Part shown: one piece after another, positions 1 to 8,349 of the stretch
Layout of the letters: each line of letters opens with the position of its first letter
Position numbering within the stretch: the stretch's first letter is position 1
Source: Clostridiales bacterium
Lineage (GTDB): Bacteria; Bacillota; Clostridia; Christensenellales; DTU072
Direction of reading: 5' to 3'
Length of the DNA stretch: 64,000 nt
NCBI GenBank assembly: GCA_012838805.1
Contig: DUON01000019.1
Location: 124,560 to 188,559, forward strand
Program-made: the position numbers and the translations under genes
The notes under the pieces: model-generated
What the model was told of the DNA's origin: nothing
What the model saw: the letters and a program-made list of their open reading frames with translations, nothing else
The model's database searches: none

Positions 1-108
1 AAGCAAGAATTAGAAAAAGCGGCGGAGGATATCATTACGCTTGCCGATGCCGAAGGACTGAAAGCGCATGCCAACGCCGTAAAAGTAAGATTAGGAGAAG
101 AAAAATGA
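1..108 (+). CDS. hisD: Histidinol dehydrogenase, C-terminal end (partial)
   Basis: An open frame enters from the left edge and ends in TGA at 106-108. Its 35 residues end in AEGLKAHANAVKVRL plus a short tail. AHANAVxxRL is the typical C-terminus of histidinol dehydrogenase, which oxidises L-histidinol to L-histidine in the last two steps of histidine synthesis. The stop overlaps the start of hisB (ATGA), which fits translational coupling in a his operon. The assignment rests on this short tail and on the his genes that follow; the catalytic part lies outside the window. Confidence 0.8.
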   Translation, partial: KQELEKAAEDIITLADAEGLKAHANAVKVRLGEEK

Positions 109-689
109 GAAAGGCAAAAATGAAAAGAACAACCAAAGAGACGGATATATCCATTGAATTTAATCTTGACGGAAAGGGTTTTGCCAATATAGACAGCGGT
201 ATAGGGTTTTTTGACCATATGCTGACGCTTTTCACTGTCCATGGCGATTTTGACTTATCCTTGCGGTGTAAGGGAGATGTCCAAGTGGACTCTCACCACA
301 GCGTCGAGGACATAGGAATACTGCTTGGCAAATGTATAAAAGAGGCTTTAGGCGACAGAAAGGGCATACAAAGGTATGCAAGTGTAACCATACCTATGGA
401 CGAATCGCTATGTTCCGCCACGATAGATGTATCGGGAAGACCGTATATGGCCTATAATGCGGAAAGGCTCTCCCATGCTTTTTCAAGCGATTTTGACTTT
501 CAGCTTGTGGAAGAATTTATGAGGGCTTTGGCTATAAATGGAGGCTTGACCTTGCACATTAATTTGCACTATGGCAGCAACTATCACCATATGGCGGAGG
601 CAATCTTCAAATCGGTCGCAAGAGCCCTTAAACAAGCTGTCCAAATAGTAAGCGACAAAATTCCTTCCTCAAAAGGAACATTGGACTGA
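105..689 (+). CDS. hisB: Imidazoleglycerol-phosphate dehydratase
   Basis: HisB dehydrates imidazole glycerol phosphate to imidazole acetol phosphate in histidine synthesis. The 194-residue protein has the usual length of a monofunctional enzyme. It shows the metal-binding signatures HHSVEDIG (from residue 64) and a second HH pair in YGSNYHHMAEAIFKSVARAL. The ATG at 105 is preferred over one at 120 because it overlaps the hisD stop, has GGAGAAG just upstream, and gives the family N-terminus (MRKAKMKRTTKETDIS). The next gene lies 176 bases away and is hisA, so hisH is skipped; most his operons place hisH directly after hisB. Confidence 0.95.
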   Translation: MRKAKMKRTTKETDISIEFNLDGKGFANIDSGIGFFDHMLTLFTVHGDFDLSLRCKGDVQVDSHHSVEDIGILLGKCIKEALGDRKGIQRYASVTIPMDESLCSATIDVSGRPYMAYNAERLSHAFSSDFDFQLVEEFMRALAINGGLTLHINLHYGSNYHHMAEAIFKSVARALKQAVQIVSDKIPSSKGTLD

Positions 690-865
690 AAAACCATTCA
701 GAATTGTTTAAGCAATCAAAGCAGAACTAAATATGATTTTAATCTCTAAATAAATATAACGGCTTCAATTTTTAGCAAGATTTAGATAATAGTTTTGCCA
801 AACCGTAAAAAGCCGAACACGCAAAAAGCGGTTTCATTTAAGACAACTATAAAGAGGTATTGAAT

Positions 866-1579
866 ATGAAAATATTCCCCGCTGTGGATATACTGGATAA
901 CAAAGCAGTCAGACTCATAAAGGGCAGAAGAGAAGATGTGACCATATACGGCGACCCCTTAGAAATGGCACATAAATGGGCTGATATGGGAGCCCAATAC
1001 TTGCATATAGTGGACCTAAACGCCGCTTTTGGAGAACCCAACAAAAATGACGACATTTTGAAAAAGATAGCTTCTGATGTCAAGATTACGCTTGAAATCG
1101 GGGGCGGAATGCGAAGTCAGGACAGAGTTAAGTATGTTCTGGACGAACTGGGTTTCAATAGAATAGTGCTTGGCACAAGCATTGTCACCAATAGGGCACT
1201 GGTAGAAAACCTTGCAAAAATTTATGGTAAGAGGATAGTGGCAGGGCTTGACGCTCAAGATGGTTTATTGCGTATAAAAGGCTGGCTGGAGCAAAGCCGC
1301 TTTACCCCGCTTGAAACCGCCTTATGGCTTAAAGAATTAGGCGTTGGGGACATTATATTCACCGATATATCCCGAGACGGCACACAAAAAGGCGTGAATT
1401 TAGAAAGCGTGATAGAGCTTCAAAAGAAAAGCCGAATGAATGTCATAGCTTCGGGCGGAGTGGGGAGCTTGGAAGATTTATTGAGGCTTAAGGAAAAGGG
1501 CGCCTATGGCGCTATTATCGGAAAGGCTCTATATGGCAACAAGATAGACTTAAGGGAGGCTTTAAGGGTATGCAGATAA
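866..1579 (+). CDS. hisA: ProFAR isomerase (HisA)
   Basis: HisA is 1-(5-phosphoribosyl)-5-[(5-phosphoribosylamino)methylideneamino]imidazole-4-carboxamide isomerase, a TIM barrel that opens the ribose ring of ProFAR. Visible family motifs are [14 protein letters not shown] at the N-terminus, the half-barrel phosphate-binding segments IGGGMR and ASGGVGS, and [12 protein letters not shown] at 860 extends the frame, but AAAGAGG at 851-857 sits two bases from it and eight bases from the ATG at 866, so the ATG is chosen (237 residues). The last 10 bases overlap hisF, so the two are probably co-translated. Confidence 0.95.
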   Translation: MKIFPAVDILDNKAVRLIKGRREDVTIYGDPLEMAHKWADMGAQYLHIVDLNAAFGEPNKNDDILKKIASDVKITLEIGGGMRSQDRVKYVLDELGFNRIVLGTSIVTNRALVENLAKIYGKRIVAGLDAQDGLLRIKGWLEQSRFTPLETALWLKELGVGDIIFTDISRDGTQKGVNLESVIELQKKSRMNVIASGGVGSLEDLLRLKEKGAYGAIIGKALYGNKIDLREALRVCR

Positions 1580-2331
1580 AAAGGATAATACCCTGTCTTG
1601 ACATCTACAAAGGCAGAGTGGTCAAGGGCGTCAATTTTGAAAACCTAAAGGATGCGGGCGACCCCGTAGAGATTGCAAAAAAGTATAACGATATGAAAGC
1701 CGACGAAATAGTATTCTTGGATATTTCGGCGTCCCTTGAGAACAGAAGAACTATGCTTGATGTTATGAAAAGAGCGGCAAAAGAGGTCACAATACCCCTT
1801 ACGGTAGGTGGTGGAATTAGGAATATAGACGATATAAGGGATATACTCAATGCAGGGGTTGACAAAATCAGCATAAATTCCTCAGCTGTCAAAACCCCCG
1901 ATTTAATTAAAGAGGCGTCTATAAGGTTCGGCTCACAAAGAATTGTGGTGGCGATTGATGCGAAAAAAAGCCAAGACGGCGTCTTTGAGGTATTCATAAA
2001 CGGTGGGAAAGTAAATACAGGGCTTGACGCTGTGGAATGGGCAAAAACATGCGAGAGCTTGGGGGCGGGTGAGATACTTTTGACTTCCATGGACAAAGAC
2101 GGTGTTAAGTCGGGATATGACTTGGAGCTGACAAGGAAAGTCAGCGAGGCAGTCAATATTCCCGTCATAGCTTCGGGCGGAGCCGGAAAAAAGGAAGATT
2201 TTTATGATGTCCTAAGCGACAAGGGCAAGGCTTCGGCAGCGCTTGCAGCGTCGCTCTTTCACTTTAACGAGCTTGAAATAGGAAAGTTAAAGCAATATTT
2301 GAAGAGTAAAGGCATATCGGTAAGAATATAA
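1570..2331 (+). CDS. hisF: Imidazole glycerol phosphate synthase, cyclase subunit
   Basis: HisF closes the imidazole ring, giving IGP and AICAR, with ammonia normally channelled from the HisH glutaminase. The 253 residues carry the family start ([19 protein letters not shown]), the catalytic aspartates in CLDI and LLTSMDKDG, and phosphate-binding glycines in VGGGIR and ASGGAG. It overlaps hisA by 10 bases. No hisH is found in the window, so its partner must lie elsewhere or be absent. HisF alone can use free ammonia, a known property of the family. Confidence 0.96.
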   Translation: MQIKRIIPCLDIYKGRVVKGVNFENLKDAGDPVEIAKKYNDMKADEIVFLDISASLENRRTMLDVMKRAAKEVTIPLTVGGGIRNIDDIRDILNAGVDKISINSSAVKTPDLIKEASIRFGSQRIVVAIDAKKSQDGVFEVFINGGKVNTGLDAVEWAKTCESLGAGEILLTSMDKDGVKSGYDLELTRKVSEAVNIPVIASGGAGKKEDFYDVLSDKGKASAALAASLFHFNELEIGKLKQYLKSKGISVRI

Positions 2332-2343
2332 AGGAGAAGAAAG

Positions 2344-2970
2344 ATGAAATTTGACGACAAAGGGCTGATCGTCGCCATAATGCAAGACGCCTTGACGGGC
2401 GATGTGCTTATGCAGGCTTATATGAACAAAGAGGCTTTTGACAAGACTATGGAGACGGGTTATATGCACTTTTATTCAAGGAGTAGAAAGTGCCTTTGGA
2501 AAAAAGGCGAGACCAGCGGCAATGTCCAAAAAGTCGTGGGGGTCAAGATAGATTGTGACAAGGACTCTGTTCTTTTTAAGGTGCTGCCAGCTGGACCAAG
2601 CTGCCATACTGGCAATAGGACTTGTTTTTTCACTACATTGAAAGAGAACAAAGAGGCGGACTATCGCATAATATTTGATATAATGGACACTATCAAATCA
2701 AGAAGAGAAAATCCCGTGGAAGGCAGCTATACCAATTATCTTTTCGACAAGGGCTTGGACAAAATACTAAAAAAAGTGGGCGAAGAAACATCTGAAACCA
2801 TTATCGCCGCAAAGAACAAGGATAAAAAAGAGCTGACAATGGAAATAAGCGACCTTATTTATCATATTCTGGTATTAATGGAGGAAGCGGATTTATCGCC
2901 AAAGGACATCTATCAAGAGCTTATCAAAAGATTTGGCAAAAAGCCAGACGAGAAATATAAAAATAGGTGA
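2344..2970 (+). CDS. hisI: Bifunctional phosphoribosyl-AMP cyclohydrolase / PRA-PP pyrophosphohydrolase
   Basis: This is a HisIE fusion of 208 residues catalysing steps 2 and 3 of histidine synthesis. The N-terminal half (about residues 1-110) is the cyclohydrolase, with SRSRKCLWKKGETSGN and zinc-ligand cysteines in DCDKDSVLF and GPSCHTGNRTCF. The C-terminal half (about 115-208) is the MazG-like pyrophosphohydrolase, with KKVGEETSETIIAAKNKD and the helical EISDLIYHILVLM. A strong AGGAGAAG lies nine bases upstream of the ATG. It is the last gene of the his operon; the tRNA promoter follows within 40 bases. Confidence 0.95.
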   Translation: MKFDDKGLIVAIMQDALTGDVLMQAYMNKEAFDKTMETGYMHFYSRSRKCLWKKGETSGNVQKVVGVKIDCDKDSVLFKVLPAGPSCHTGNRTCFFTTLKENKEADYRIIFDIMDTIKSRRENPVEGSYTNYLFDKGLDKILKKVGEETSETIIAAKNKDKKELTMEISDLIYHILVLMEEADLSPKDIYQELIKRFGKKPDEKYKNR

Positions 2971-3006
2971 AACAAACATTAGAGAAGAAAAACTGACAAA
3001 AAATCC

Positions 3007-3035
3007 TTGCATTTTTTATTAAGTTTTGCTATATT
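3007..3035 (+). promoter_or_regulatory. Promoter of the tRNA cluster
   Basis: A sigma-A-type promoter: TTGCAT at 3007-3012, a 17-base spacer, and TATATT at 3030-3035. It lies 25 bases upstream of tRNA-Gly, as expected for a stable RNA promoter. Confidence 0.75.
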
Positions 3036-3060
3036 ATGTATATCGCTTCAGCGGCGACAA

Positions 3061-3135
3061 GCGGGAGTGGCTCAGCGGTAGAGCGCTGCCTTGCCAAGGC
3101 AGATGTCGCGGGTTCAAATCCCGTCTTCCGCTCCA
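3061..3135 (+). tRNA. tRNA-Gly (GCC)
   Basis: A complete cloverleaf is visible. The acceptor arms GCGGGAG and CTTCCGC pair with one G-T, and the D-arm is GCTCAGCGGTAGAGC. The anticodon stem CTGCC/GGCAG encloses TTGCCAA (anticodon GCC), and the T-arm holds GTTCAAATC. The 3' CCA is encoded. It is the first of three closely spaced tRNAs under one promoter. Confidence 0.97.
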
Positions 3136-3142
3136 ACTATAC

Positions 3143-3217
<75 letters not shown>

Positions 3218-3224
3218 AAAACAA

Positions 3225-3313
3225 GCCGTTGTGGCGGAATAGGCAGACGCAAGGGACTTAAAATCCCTCGAAGATACCCCTTCGTATCGGTTCGAGTCCG
3301 ATCAACGGCACCA
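3225..3313 (+). tRNA. tRNA-Leu (TAA)
   Basis: The acceptor stem GCCGTTG pairs with CAACGGC. The anticodon loop CTTAAAA between AGGGA and TCCCT gives TAA. A long variable arm (GAAGATACCCCTTC) marks a class II tRNA, and CCA is encoded. It is the last tRNA of the cluster, followed directly by a terminator. Confidence 0.97.
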
Positions 3314-3320
3314 AAAGCCC

Positions 3321-3357
3321 AAAAACTACCCCGAAACGGTAGTTTTTGTTTATTTTC
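3321..3357 (+). terminator. Terminator of the tRNA cluster
   Basis: A perfect 10-bp stem (AAAAACTACC at 3321-3330 with GGTAGTTTTT at 3338-3347), a 7-base loop, and a T-rich tail starting within the stem. A strong intrinsic terminator after tRNA-Leu. Confidence 0.85.
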
Positions 3358-3452
3358 AGCAATTTTTCTATGTGTGGGCAAATGACCGCAATACTATTCC
3401 CTATTTTTTTCAAACTCTGCTTTGTTGCTTAGATATCTGTAAGCGCTTAGCG

Positions 3453-3481
3453 TTGTCATAATATTCAATATCAATTATAAT
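3453..3481 (+). promoter_or_regulatory. Promoter of ligD
   Basis: TTGTCA at 3453-3458, a 17-base spacer and TATAAT at 3476-3481. It is 67 bases upstream of the ligD ATG. The rest of the gap after the tRNA terminator shows no gene. Confidence 0.75.
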
Positions 3482-3547
3482 TATTATAACAAACCCCCAA
3501 ACCCTAATATAATTACCGCAATAGCCAATAATAATAAAAGGCGAGTT

Positions 3548-5956
3548 ATGAGAAAAGACCTTAACGACTATAACCAAAAAAGGGATTTTCAAAAGACAAG
3601 CGAACCCGTAGGAGAAATTAAGGAAACCAGCGAGAGCTTGATTTTTGTCGTCCAGCACCATATCGCAAGAAGAGACCATTTTGACTTTCGTCTGGAGTGG
3701 CGGGGGGCACTTTTAAGCTGGGCGGTGCCCAAAGGTCCGTCCTTTAACAGTGCCGACAAACGCCTTGCTATAAAAGTCGAAGACCACCCCATTGATTACA
3801 AAGATTTTGAGGGAACTATCCCCAAGGGCGAATACGGGGGAGGCACGGTCATGCTTTGGGACGAAGGGGAGTGGGAGCCTTACGGAGATGTGGATAAAGC
3901 CCTTGAAAAAGGCGCTTTGAAATTCGAGCTTAAGGGAAAGAGATTGAAAGGCAAATGGGCTTTGGCACGCCTTAAGGACAGCGACGACAAAAAAGAAAAT
4001 TGGATATTAATTAAAGAAAAAGACGAACACGCCTTAGATAATGACGGCATTTCTCATTTTACCACAAGCATAAGAACGGGCAGAACTATGCAAGAGATTG
4101 AAAAGGGCGTAAAAAAAAACTTAACTAAAAACCCTTTTCAAGAGGCTATGCCGCAGCTTGCCAAATTGGTGGAGAAAATCCCCTTAGGCGATGATTGGCT
4201 TTATGAGCCCAAATATGACGGATATAGGATAGTCGCTTATGTACAAGAAAACAAAGTACGATTAATCACCCGAAACGGCAAGGATTTCACCCATTATTTT
4301 AATGAAATAGCTATGTCGCTTATTGGTTTTGCCAATGGGCGGGCAATGGTTTTGGACGGAGAGATGACAATAATTGACCCGTCGGGCAGGACGGATTTTC
4401 AAGCTCTTCAAAACCATATGAAAAACATTCAAAAGAGAAAGCTGACATATATTGTATTTGATATTTTGGCTTTGGACGGAAAAGACCTTAGGGACGCCCC
4501 TTTAGTGGAGAGAAAAAGAATCCTTGAAGAGCTTATGACCTCAGCCCCAAAGAACCTCTTTTATTCACAACATGTAAAAGGACAGGGAAAGGAATGCTTT
4601 TTTGCCGCATGCCAAACAGGAATGGAAGGGATCATCGGCAAAAAACCGCAATCTAAGTATACAGGAACAAGAAACGGCGATTGGATAAAGTTAAAGTGCG
4701 ACAATCGTCAAGAATTTGTTATTGGCGGGTATACGCTTTCAGAAAAGAAAACCGAGGGCATAAGTTCGCTTATACTGGGCGTTTATAAAGACGGAGACTT
4801 GGTCTATGTGGGACGGGCGGGAACAGGCTTTACACAGGCGGTTATGAAAGAGCTTGAAACAAAATTCAAAGACATCATAAGAGACGCCCCGCCGTTTAAG
4901 GTATCGCCTGAAATAAGAGGCGGAGAAAGGGTTTTTTGGCTAGAGCCCAAGTACGCCGCCGAGGTCAAGTTTGCCGAATGGACAAAGGAAGGATTGTTAA
5001 GACAGGCAAGCTATAAAGGCTTACGACAAGACAAAGACCCCAAAGAAATAGCCAGAGAAAGGCAAGAAAACCAAAAAATTGAGAGGACGGAAATGAAAAA
5101 TCAGAATATACTTGACAAAATAAAAATCACAAGCCCCGACAAGATAATATTTGAAGAAGAGAAAATCACCAAAAAAGAAGTCATTGAATATTACTCAAAA
5201 GTATCAGACAGAATGCTCCCTTATATAAAGGGCAGAATTTTATCAATAGTTCGCTGCCCAAAAGGTGTAGAAGAGGCTTGTTTTTTTAAGAAACATCCCG
5301 GACCGAGTTCAAAAAACATCAAGACCATACCAATAACCACAAAAGAGGGCAAGCAAGACGAATATTTTTATATAGATGACGCCTTGGGGCTGGTCAGCGA
5401 AGCGCAAATGGGCACTTTGGAGTTCCATACTTGGTCAAGCCGTGTGGAGACTCTGGAAAAACCCGATATTATGGTATTCGACCTTGACCCGGACGAAAAA
5501 ATGGGTTTGGAAAAAGTCCGTCAAGGTGTCAGGGACTTGAAAAGCGTTTTGGACGAGCTTTCCTTGAAGTCTTACCTAAAGACAAGCGGCGGCAAAGGCT
5601 ATCATGTGGTAGTTCCGTTCAAGCCCAATGCTGATTGGGGTGTGTTTTATGATTTCGCTAAAAATGTGGCGCAGGTTATGGAAAGAAAATGGCAAGACCG
5701 CTATACAAGCAACATGAGGATTAAAAGCCGCGAGGGCAAAATCTTTATTGATTGGATAAGAAACGGCAGAGGTGCCACAAGCGTAGCGCCATATTCCCTA
5801 AGAGCAAGAAAAGGTGCTAAAGTCAGCATGCCCATAACTTGGGAGGAACTGGACACAGTTGCCCCCGACGGGGTGGATATGCATTTGGCGCTAAAGAGGC
5901 TTCAGCAGTCCGACCCATGGTTAGGCTTTTTTGAAAACAGTCAAAGATTGGGTTAA
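3548..5956 (+). CDS. ligD: ATP-dependent DNA ligase D (PE-LIG-POL)
   Basis: LigD repairs double-strand breaks by non-homologous end joining together with Ku. The 802 residues hold three modules in the order phosphoesterase, ligase, polymerase. The 3'-phosphoesterase spans about residues 25-190 (HHIARRDHFDFRLEW, PKGEYGGGTVMLWDEG). The ATP-dependent ligase spans about 195-510, with adenylation lysine K222 in EPKYDGYR and LDGEMT and EGIIGKK motifs. The primase-like polymerase spans about 525-790, with catalytic aspartates D645 and D647 in FDLDPDE and TSGGKGYHV. This is the Pseudomonas-type module order; Bacillus LigD lacks the PE module. No Ku gene is in the window. It is a single-gene unit with its own promoter and an AAAGGCGAG ribosome site. 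Confidence 0.95.
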   Translation: MRKDLNDYNQKRDFQKTSEPVGEIKETSESLIFVVQHHIARRDHFDFRLEWRGALLSWAVPKGPSFNSADKRLAIKVEDHPIDYKDFEGTIPKGEYGGGTVMLWDEGEWEPYGDVDKALEKGALKFELKGKRLKGKWALARLKDSDDKKENWILIKEKDEHALDNDGISHFTTSIRTGRTMQEIEKGVKKNLTKNPFQEAMPQLAKLVEKIPLGDDWLYEPKYDGYRIVAYVQENKVRLITRNGKDFTHYFNEIAMSLIGFANGRAMVLDGEMTIIDPSGRTDFQALQNHMKNIQKRKLTYIVFDILALDGKDLRDAPLVERKRILEELMTSAPKNLFYSQHVKGQGKECFFAACQTGMEGIIGKKPQSKYTGTRNGDWIKLKCDNRQEFVIGGYTLSEKKTEGISSLILGVYKDGDLVYVGRAGTGFTQAVMKELETKFKDIIRDAPPFKVSPEIRGGERVFWLEPKYAAEVKFAEWTKEGLLRQASYKGLRQDKDPKEIARERQENQKIERTEMKNQNILDKIKITSPDKIIFEEEKITKKEVIEYYSKVSDRMLPYIKGRILSIVRCPKGVEEACFFKKHPGPSSKNIKTIPITTKEGKQDEYFYIDDALGLVSEAQMGTLEFHTWSSRVETLEKPDIMVFDLDPDEKMGLEKVRQGVRDLKSVLDELSLKSYLKTSGGKGYHVVVPFKPNADWGVFYDFAKNVAQVMERKWQDRYTSNMRIKSREGKIFIDWIRNGRGATSVAPYSLRARKGAKVSMPITWEELDTVAPDGVDMHLALKRLQQSDPWLGFFENSQRLG

Positions 5957-5984
5957 GAAGAATAAGAAATATTTATCATTTTGC

Positions 5985-6013
5985 TTGAATGCCCAATATA
6001 TATATGATATAAT
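5985..6013 (+). promoter_or_regulatory. Promoter of the FMN riboswitch-ribU unit
   Basis: TTGAAT at 5985-5990, 17 bases, TATAAT at 6008-6013. The riboswitch begins about eight bases downstream, so transcription would start at its 5' edge. Confidence 0.8.
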
Positions 6014-6020
6014 ACCATTG

Positions 6021-6129
6021 TTATTCAGGGCGGGGTGAAAGTCCCCACCGGCGGTCAAAGTCCGCGAGCCATAAAGGCTGATTGGGTGGAATTCCCAAAC
6101 CGACGGTCACAGTCCGGATGAAAGAATAC
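6021..6129 (+). promoter_or_regulatory. FMN riboswitch (RFN element)
   Basis: The conserved core blocks of the RFN element are plain. CAGGGCGGGGTGAAAGTCCC begins at 6026, followed by CACCGGCGGT, AGTCCGCGAGC, the variable stem, GACGGTCACAGTCCGGATG and GAAAGAATA. Closing stem TATTC/GAATA pairs the two ends. FMN binding represses riboflavin synthesis or uptake genes, and here the target is ribU. A hairpin follows at 6141-6183. Confidence 0.97.
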
Positions 6130-6140
6130 ATATAAACACA

Positions 6141-6183
6141 ACAAAAGCCATACGCCCTGTAATTGATTTTATAGGGCTTTTGT
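6141..6183 (+). terminator. Riboswitch expression-platform hairpin
   Basis: ACAAAAGCC at 6141-6149 pairs with GGCTTTTGT at 6175-6183. An alternative inner pairing is GCCCT (6154-6158) with AGGGC (6173-6177). The two pairings look like the switching part of the FMN riboswitch. The T-tract lies inside the stem, so whether it acts as terminator or by hindering the ribosome site at 6191 is not clear. Confidence 0.5.
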
Positions 6184-6199
6184 TATGTAAAGGAGCGAA

Positions 6200-6883
6200 A
6201 TGAAAAAGCTAAACCTCAAAACCAAAATTACATCCATGTATCTTGCGAAAACTGCCGTGCTATCAGTCTTGTCTTTTGTATTATACGCATTTGCAAAGTT
6301 TCCTCTGCCGTTTATGTTCCCGTCATTTTTGGATATGCAGTTTTCAGAACTCCCTGCACTTCTTGCCGGCTTTGCCATGGGACCTCTATCCGGCTGTATA
6401 GTCATTGTCATAAGATGTCTGTTAAAAATGACCATGACAACAACGGGCTTTGTGGGAGAGCTTACCGACCTTGTTTTGGGGCTTTCATTTGTGCTCCCCG
6501 CGTCGCTTATATATAAATATCGAAAAAGTAAAAAATCCGCCATAGTAGCCTTGGGCGTAGGAACGGTTTGTTCAATAGTCGTATCGGTGGTTCTCAACCG
6601 TTTTGTGTCCATACCTTTTTATGTCAGCGTATTTTTCGACGGGAACTGGAACATCTTGCTGAATATGGTAAGACCGCTATATCCCAATATCACAAAACAA
6701 AATTTCTATACCTACTATCTTTTGGCGGCTGTGGTTCCGTTTAATATCTTAAGAAGTGGCATCACCGCTTTATTGACCTTTTTATTATACAAAAAACTGT
6801 CAAGAATTCTACATTGGGAGATGCCAAAGTCCCGTCCCGCCCAAACAGAAGGGGAAAACCAATTGCCAACGGGAAAAGATTAA
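6200..6883 (+). CDS. ribU: Riboflavin ECF transporter S component
   Basis: RibU is the membrane substrate-binding subunit that captures riboflavin for the energy-coupling-factor (EcfA-EcfA'-EcfT) transporter. The 227 residues form about six hydrophobic segments. They carry the family pattern around FPSFLDMQFSELPALLAGFAMGP and the TTGFVGELTD loop. The N-terminal KTKITSMYLAKTAVLSVLSF helix is also typical. An FMN riboswitch sits directly upstream, which independently supports the role. The ribosome site AGGAG (6191-6195) precedes the ATG by four bases. The hydrophilic tail of about 25 residues contains a promoter for the next gene. Confidence 0.93.
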   Translation: MKKLNLKTKITSMYLAKTAVLSVLSFVLYAFAKFPLPFMFPSFLDMQFSELPALLAGFAMGPLSGCIVIVIRCLLKMTMTTTGFVGELTDLVLGLSFVLPASLIYKYRKSKKSAIVALGVGTVCSIVVSVVLNRFVSIPFYVSVFFDGNWNILLNMVRPLYPNITKQNFYTYYLLAAVVPFNILRSGITALLTFLLYKKLSRILHWEMPKSRPAQTEGENQLPTGKD

Positions 6884-6891
6884 GATATAAT
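6863..6891 (+). promoter_or_regulatory. Internal promoter for the tsaE operon
   Basis: TTGCCA at 6863-6868, a 17-base spacer and TATAAT at 6886-6891, placed in the 3' end of ribU. The expected start site, 6-8 bases after the -10, falls on or next to the tsaE ATG at 6898, so the message may be leaderless. Confidence 0.65.
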
Positions 6892-6897
6892 CTATTT

Positions 6898-7302
6898 ATG
6901 AAATTCATTTCAAAGAGCATACTTGAAACATATGCGCTTGCCGAACAAGTTGCAAAAAAGCTTTCGGGCGGGGAGATTATCACGCTGGAGGGCGATTTAG
7001 GTGTGGGAAAAACCACCTTTACCAAAGGGCTTGCAAGGGCTTTGGAAGTCAAAGAAGAGATACTTTCCCCCACTTTTATTATGATGAGGCAGTACAAGGG
7101 CAGGCTCAAGATTTATCACTATGACCTTTACCGCATAGAGGACGAAGAAGAGCTTGAAGAATTGGGCATTAAAGAAAATCTGTATGATACAGGCGCTGTA
7201 TCGGTTATTGAATGGAACAAGTTCAAGGATTTACCCAAAAAGCCCATAAGGATAAAAATAGAGCGTATAGACGACAACACAAGGAGCTTTGAAATAGAAT
7301 GA
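6898..7302 (+). CDS. tsaE: tRNA t6A synthesis ATPase TsaE
   Basis: TsaE is the small ATPase that works with TsaB and TsaD to put threonylcarbamoyl on A37 of ANN-decoding tRNAs. The 134 residues show the P-loop GDLGVGKTT (K38), SPTFIMMRQY, and IYHYDLYRIED with the Walker B-like aspartates. The frame is open to 6814, but the ATG at 6898 gives the family N-terminus and length. No Shine-Dalgarno sequence is visible before it; a consensus promoter ends seven bases upstream. The stop overlaps tsaB (ATGA). Confidence 0.93.
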   Translation: MKFISKSILETYALAEQVAKKLSGGEIITLEGDLGVGKTTFTKGLARALEVKEEILSPTFIMMRQYKGRLKIYHYDLYRIEDEEELEELGIKENLYDTGAVSVIEWNKFKDLPKKPIRIKIERIDDNTRSFEIE

Positions 7303-7886
7303 ATTTTTTGGCGATAGACACCACAATGGACTGCATAGCGATAGCCATATCATACGGCGAAAAGAAAATCACTAAACTTATCAATGAAGGCAAAAAAAGA
7401 CACAACACTATACTTCTTAGCGCCATAGAAAATCTGCTTACAGACAACGATATAAAGCTTGAAGATATGGACGCCTTTGGCGTTGTGGTCGGACCGGGCT
7501 CTTTCACGGGCATAAGGGTGGGAGTGGCTGTTATCAACGCCATGAGTATGGCGTTAAAGAAACCCATAATAGGGATGACAGCCTTGGAACTTGCTAAAAT
7601 AAATTATCCCGATGAAGATATATTATCACTTATCGACTGCCGACACCAAAACTATTACGCCGCATACTTTAAGGGCGAAAGCGTAGAATACCTTGCTCTC
7701 AACCAAACAGAGCTTAAAGATATCCCAGCCAAAAAAGTCCTGATAGAAAAGCCCGACCCAAATTTGCTATATTTAACCATGAACAAAAAGATTTCCCAAA
7801 AAGACTTTATAAAAAAAGCCAAGCCTTTTTACTTAAAAAAATCTTCGGCAGAAAGAGAAAATGAACGAAAGACCTCCCAAAAGTGA
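7299..7886 (+). CDS. tsaB: tRNA t6A synthesis protein TsaB
   Basis: TsaB is the scaffold subunit of the bacterial t6A complex and pairs with TsaD. The ASKHA-fold N-terminus is clear: LAIDTTMDCIAIAIS, then GVVVGPGSFTGIRVGVA around residues 64-80. At 195 residues it is somewhat shorter than the usual 220-230, mainly in the C-terminal lobe. It overlaps tsaE by four bases and rimI by 26, which fits coupled translation. tsaD is not in the window. Confidence 0.92.
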   Translation: MNFLAIDTTMDCIAIAISYGEKKITKLINEGKKRHNTILLSAIENLLTDNDIKLEDMDAFGVVVGPGSFTGIRVGVAVINAMSMALKKPIIGMTALELAKINYPDEDILSLIDCRHQNYYAAYFKGESVEYLALNQTELKDIPAKKVLIEKPDPNLLYLTMNKKISQKDFIKKAKPFYLKKSSAERENERKTSQK

Positions 7887-8340
7887 ATTTAAGGATACCC
7901 AAAACATAGTTTTCACAAATTTAGGATATGAACATCTTGAACAGATTGCCGAACTGGAGCGGCAATGTTTCGCTATGGATGCTTGGAGCTTGGAGCTGTT
8001 GAAAGGGGAGCTTGAAGACAAATCCAAGCATTATTTTGTAGCGTTGGAAAAAAATATTGTTTTAGCTTATGGCGGATACGCACAAATCCTTGACGAGGCT
8101 CATATTATGAATATAGCCGTGAAAAAGGGTTATAGAAATATGGGCTTAGCCAAGGGGATAATAAGCCTCCTTATTGACGACGCCAAAAAAAGAGGAATCA
8201 AAAGGGCGACCCTTGAAGTTAATGAAACCAATACCGCGGCAATAAACCTATATGAGAAGTTCGGCTTTAAGCTTTTCGGCAAAAGAAAAAATTATTATCA
8301 GAATACCCATGACGCTTTAATATATTGGAAGGAGCTTTAG
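7861..8340 (+). CDS. rimI: Ribosomal-protein-alanine N-acetyltransferase (RimI-like)
   Basis: A GNAT-fold acetyltransferase of 159 residues. In the family, RimI acetylates the N-terminal alanine of S18. The acetyl-CoA site is GYRNMGLAKGIISLLIDDA, and the conserved end is LEVNETNTAAINLYEKFGF. The gene order tsaE-tsaB-rimI is conserved in many Firmicutes. It ends in TAG at 8338-8340, and the next reading frame continues in the same phase after that stop. Confidence 0.88.
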   Translation: MNERPPKSEFKDTQNIVFTNLGYEHLEQIAELERQCFAMDAWSLELLKGELEDKSKHYFVALEKNIVLAYGGYAQILDEAHIMNIAVKKGYRNMGLAKGIISLLIDDAKKRGIKRATLEVNETNTAAINLYEKFGFKLFGKRKNYYQNTHDALIYWKEL

Positions 8341-8349
8341 GAGGGTATT

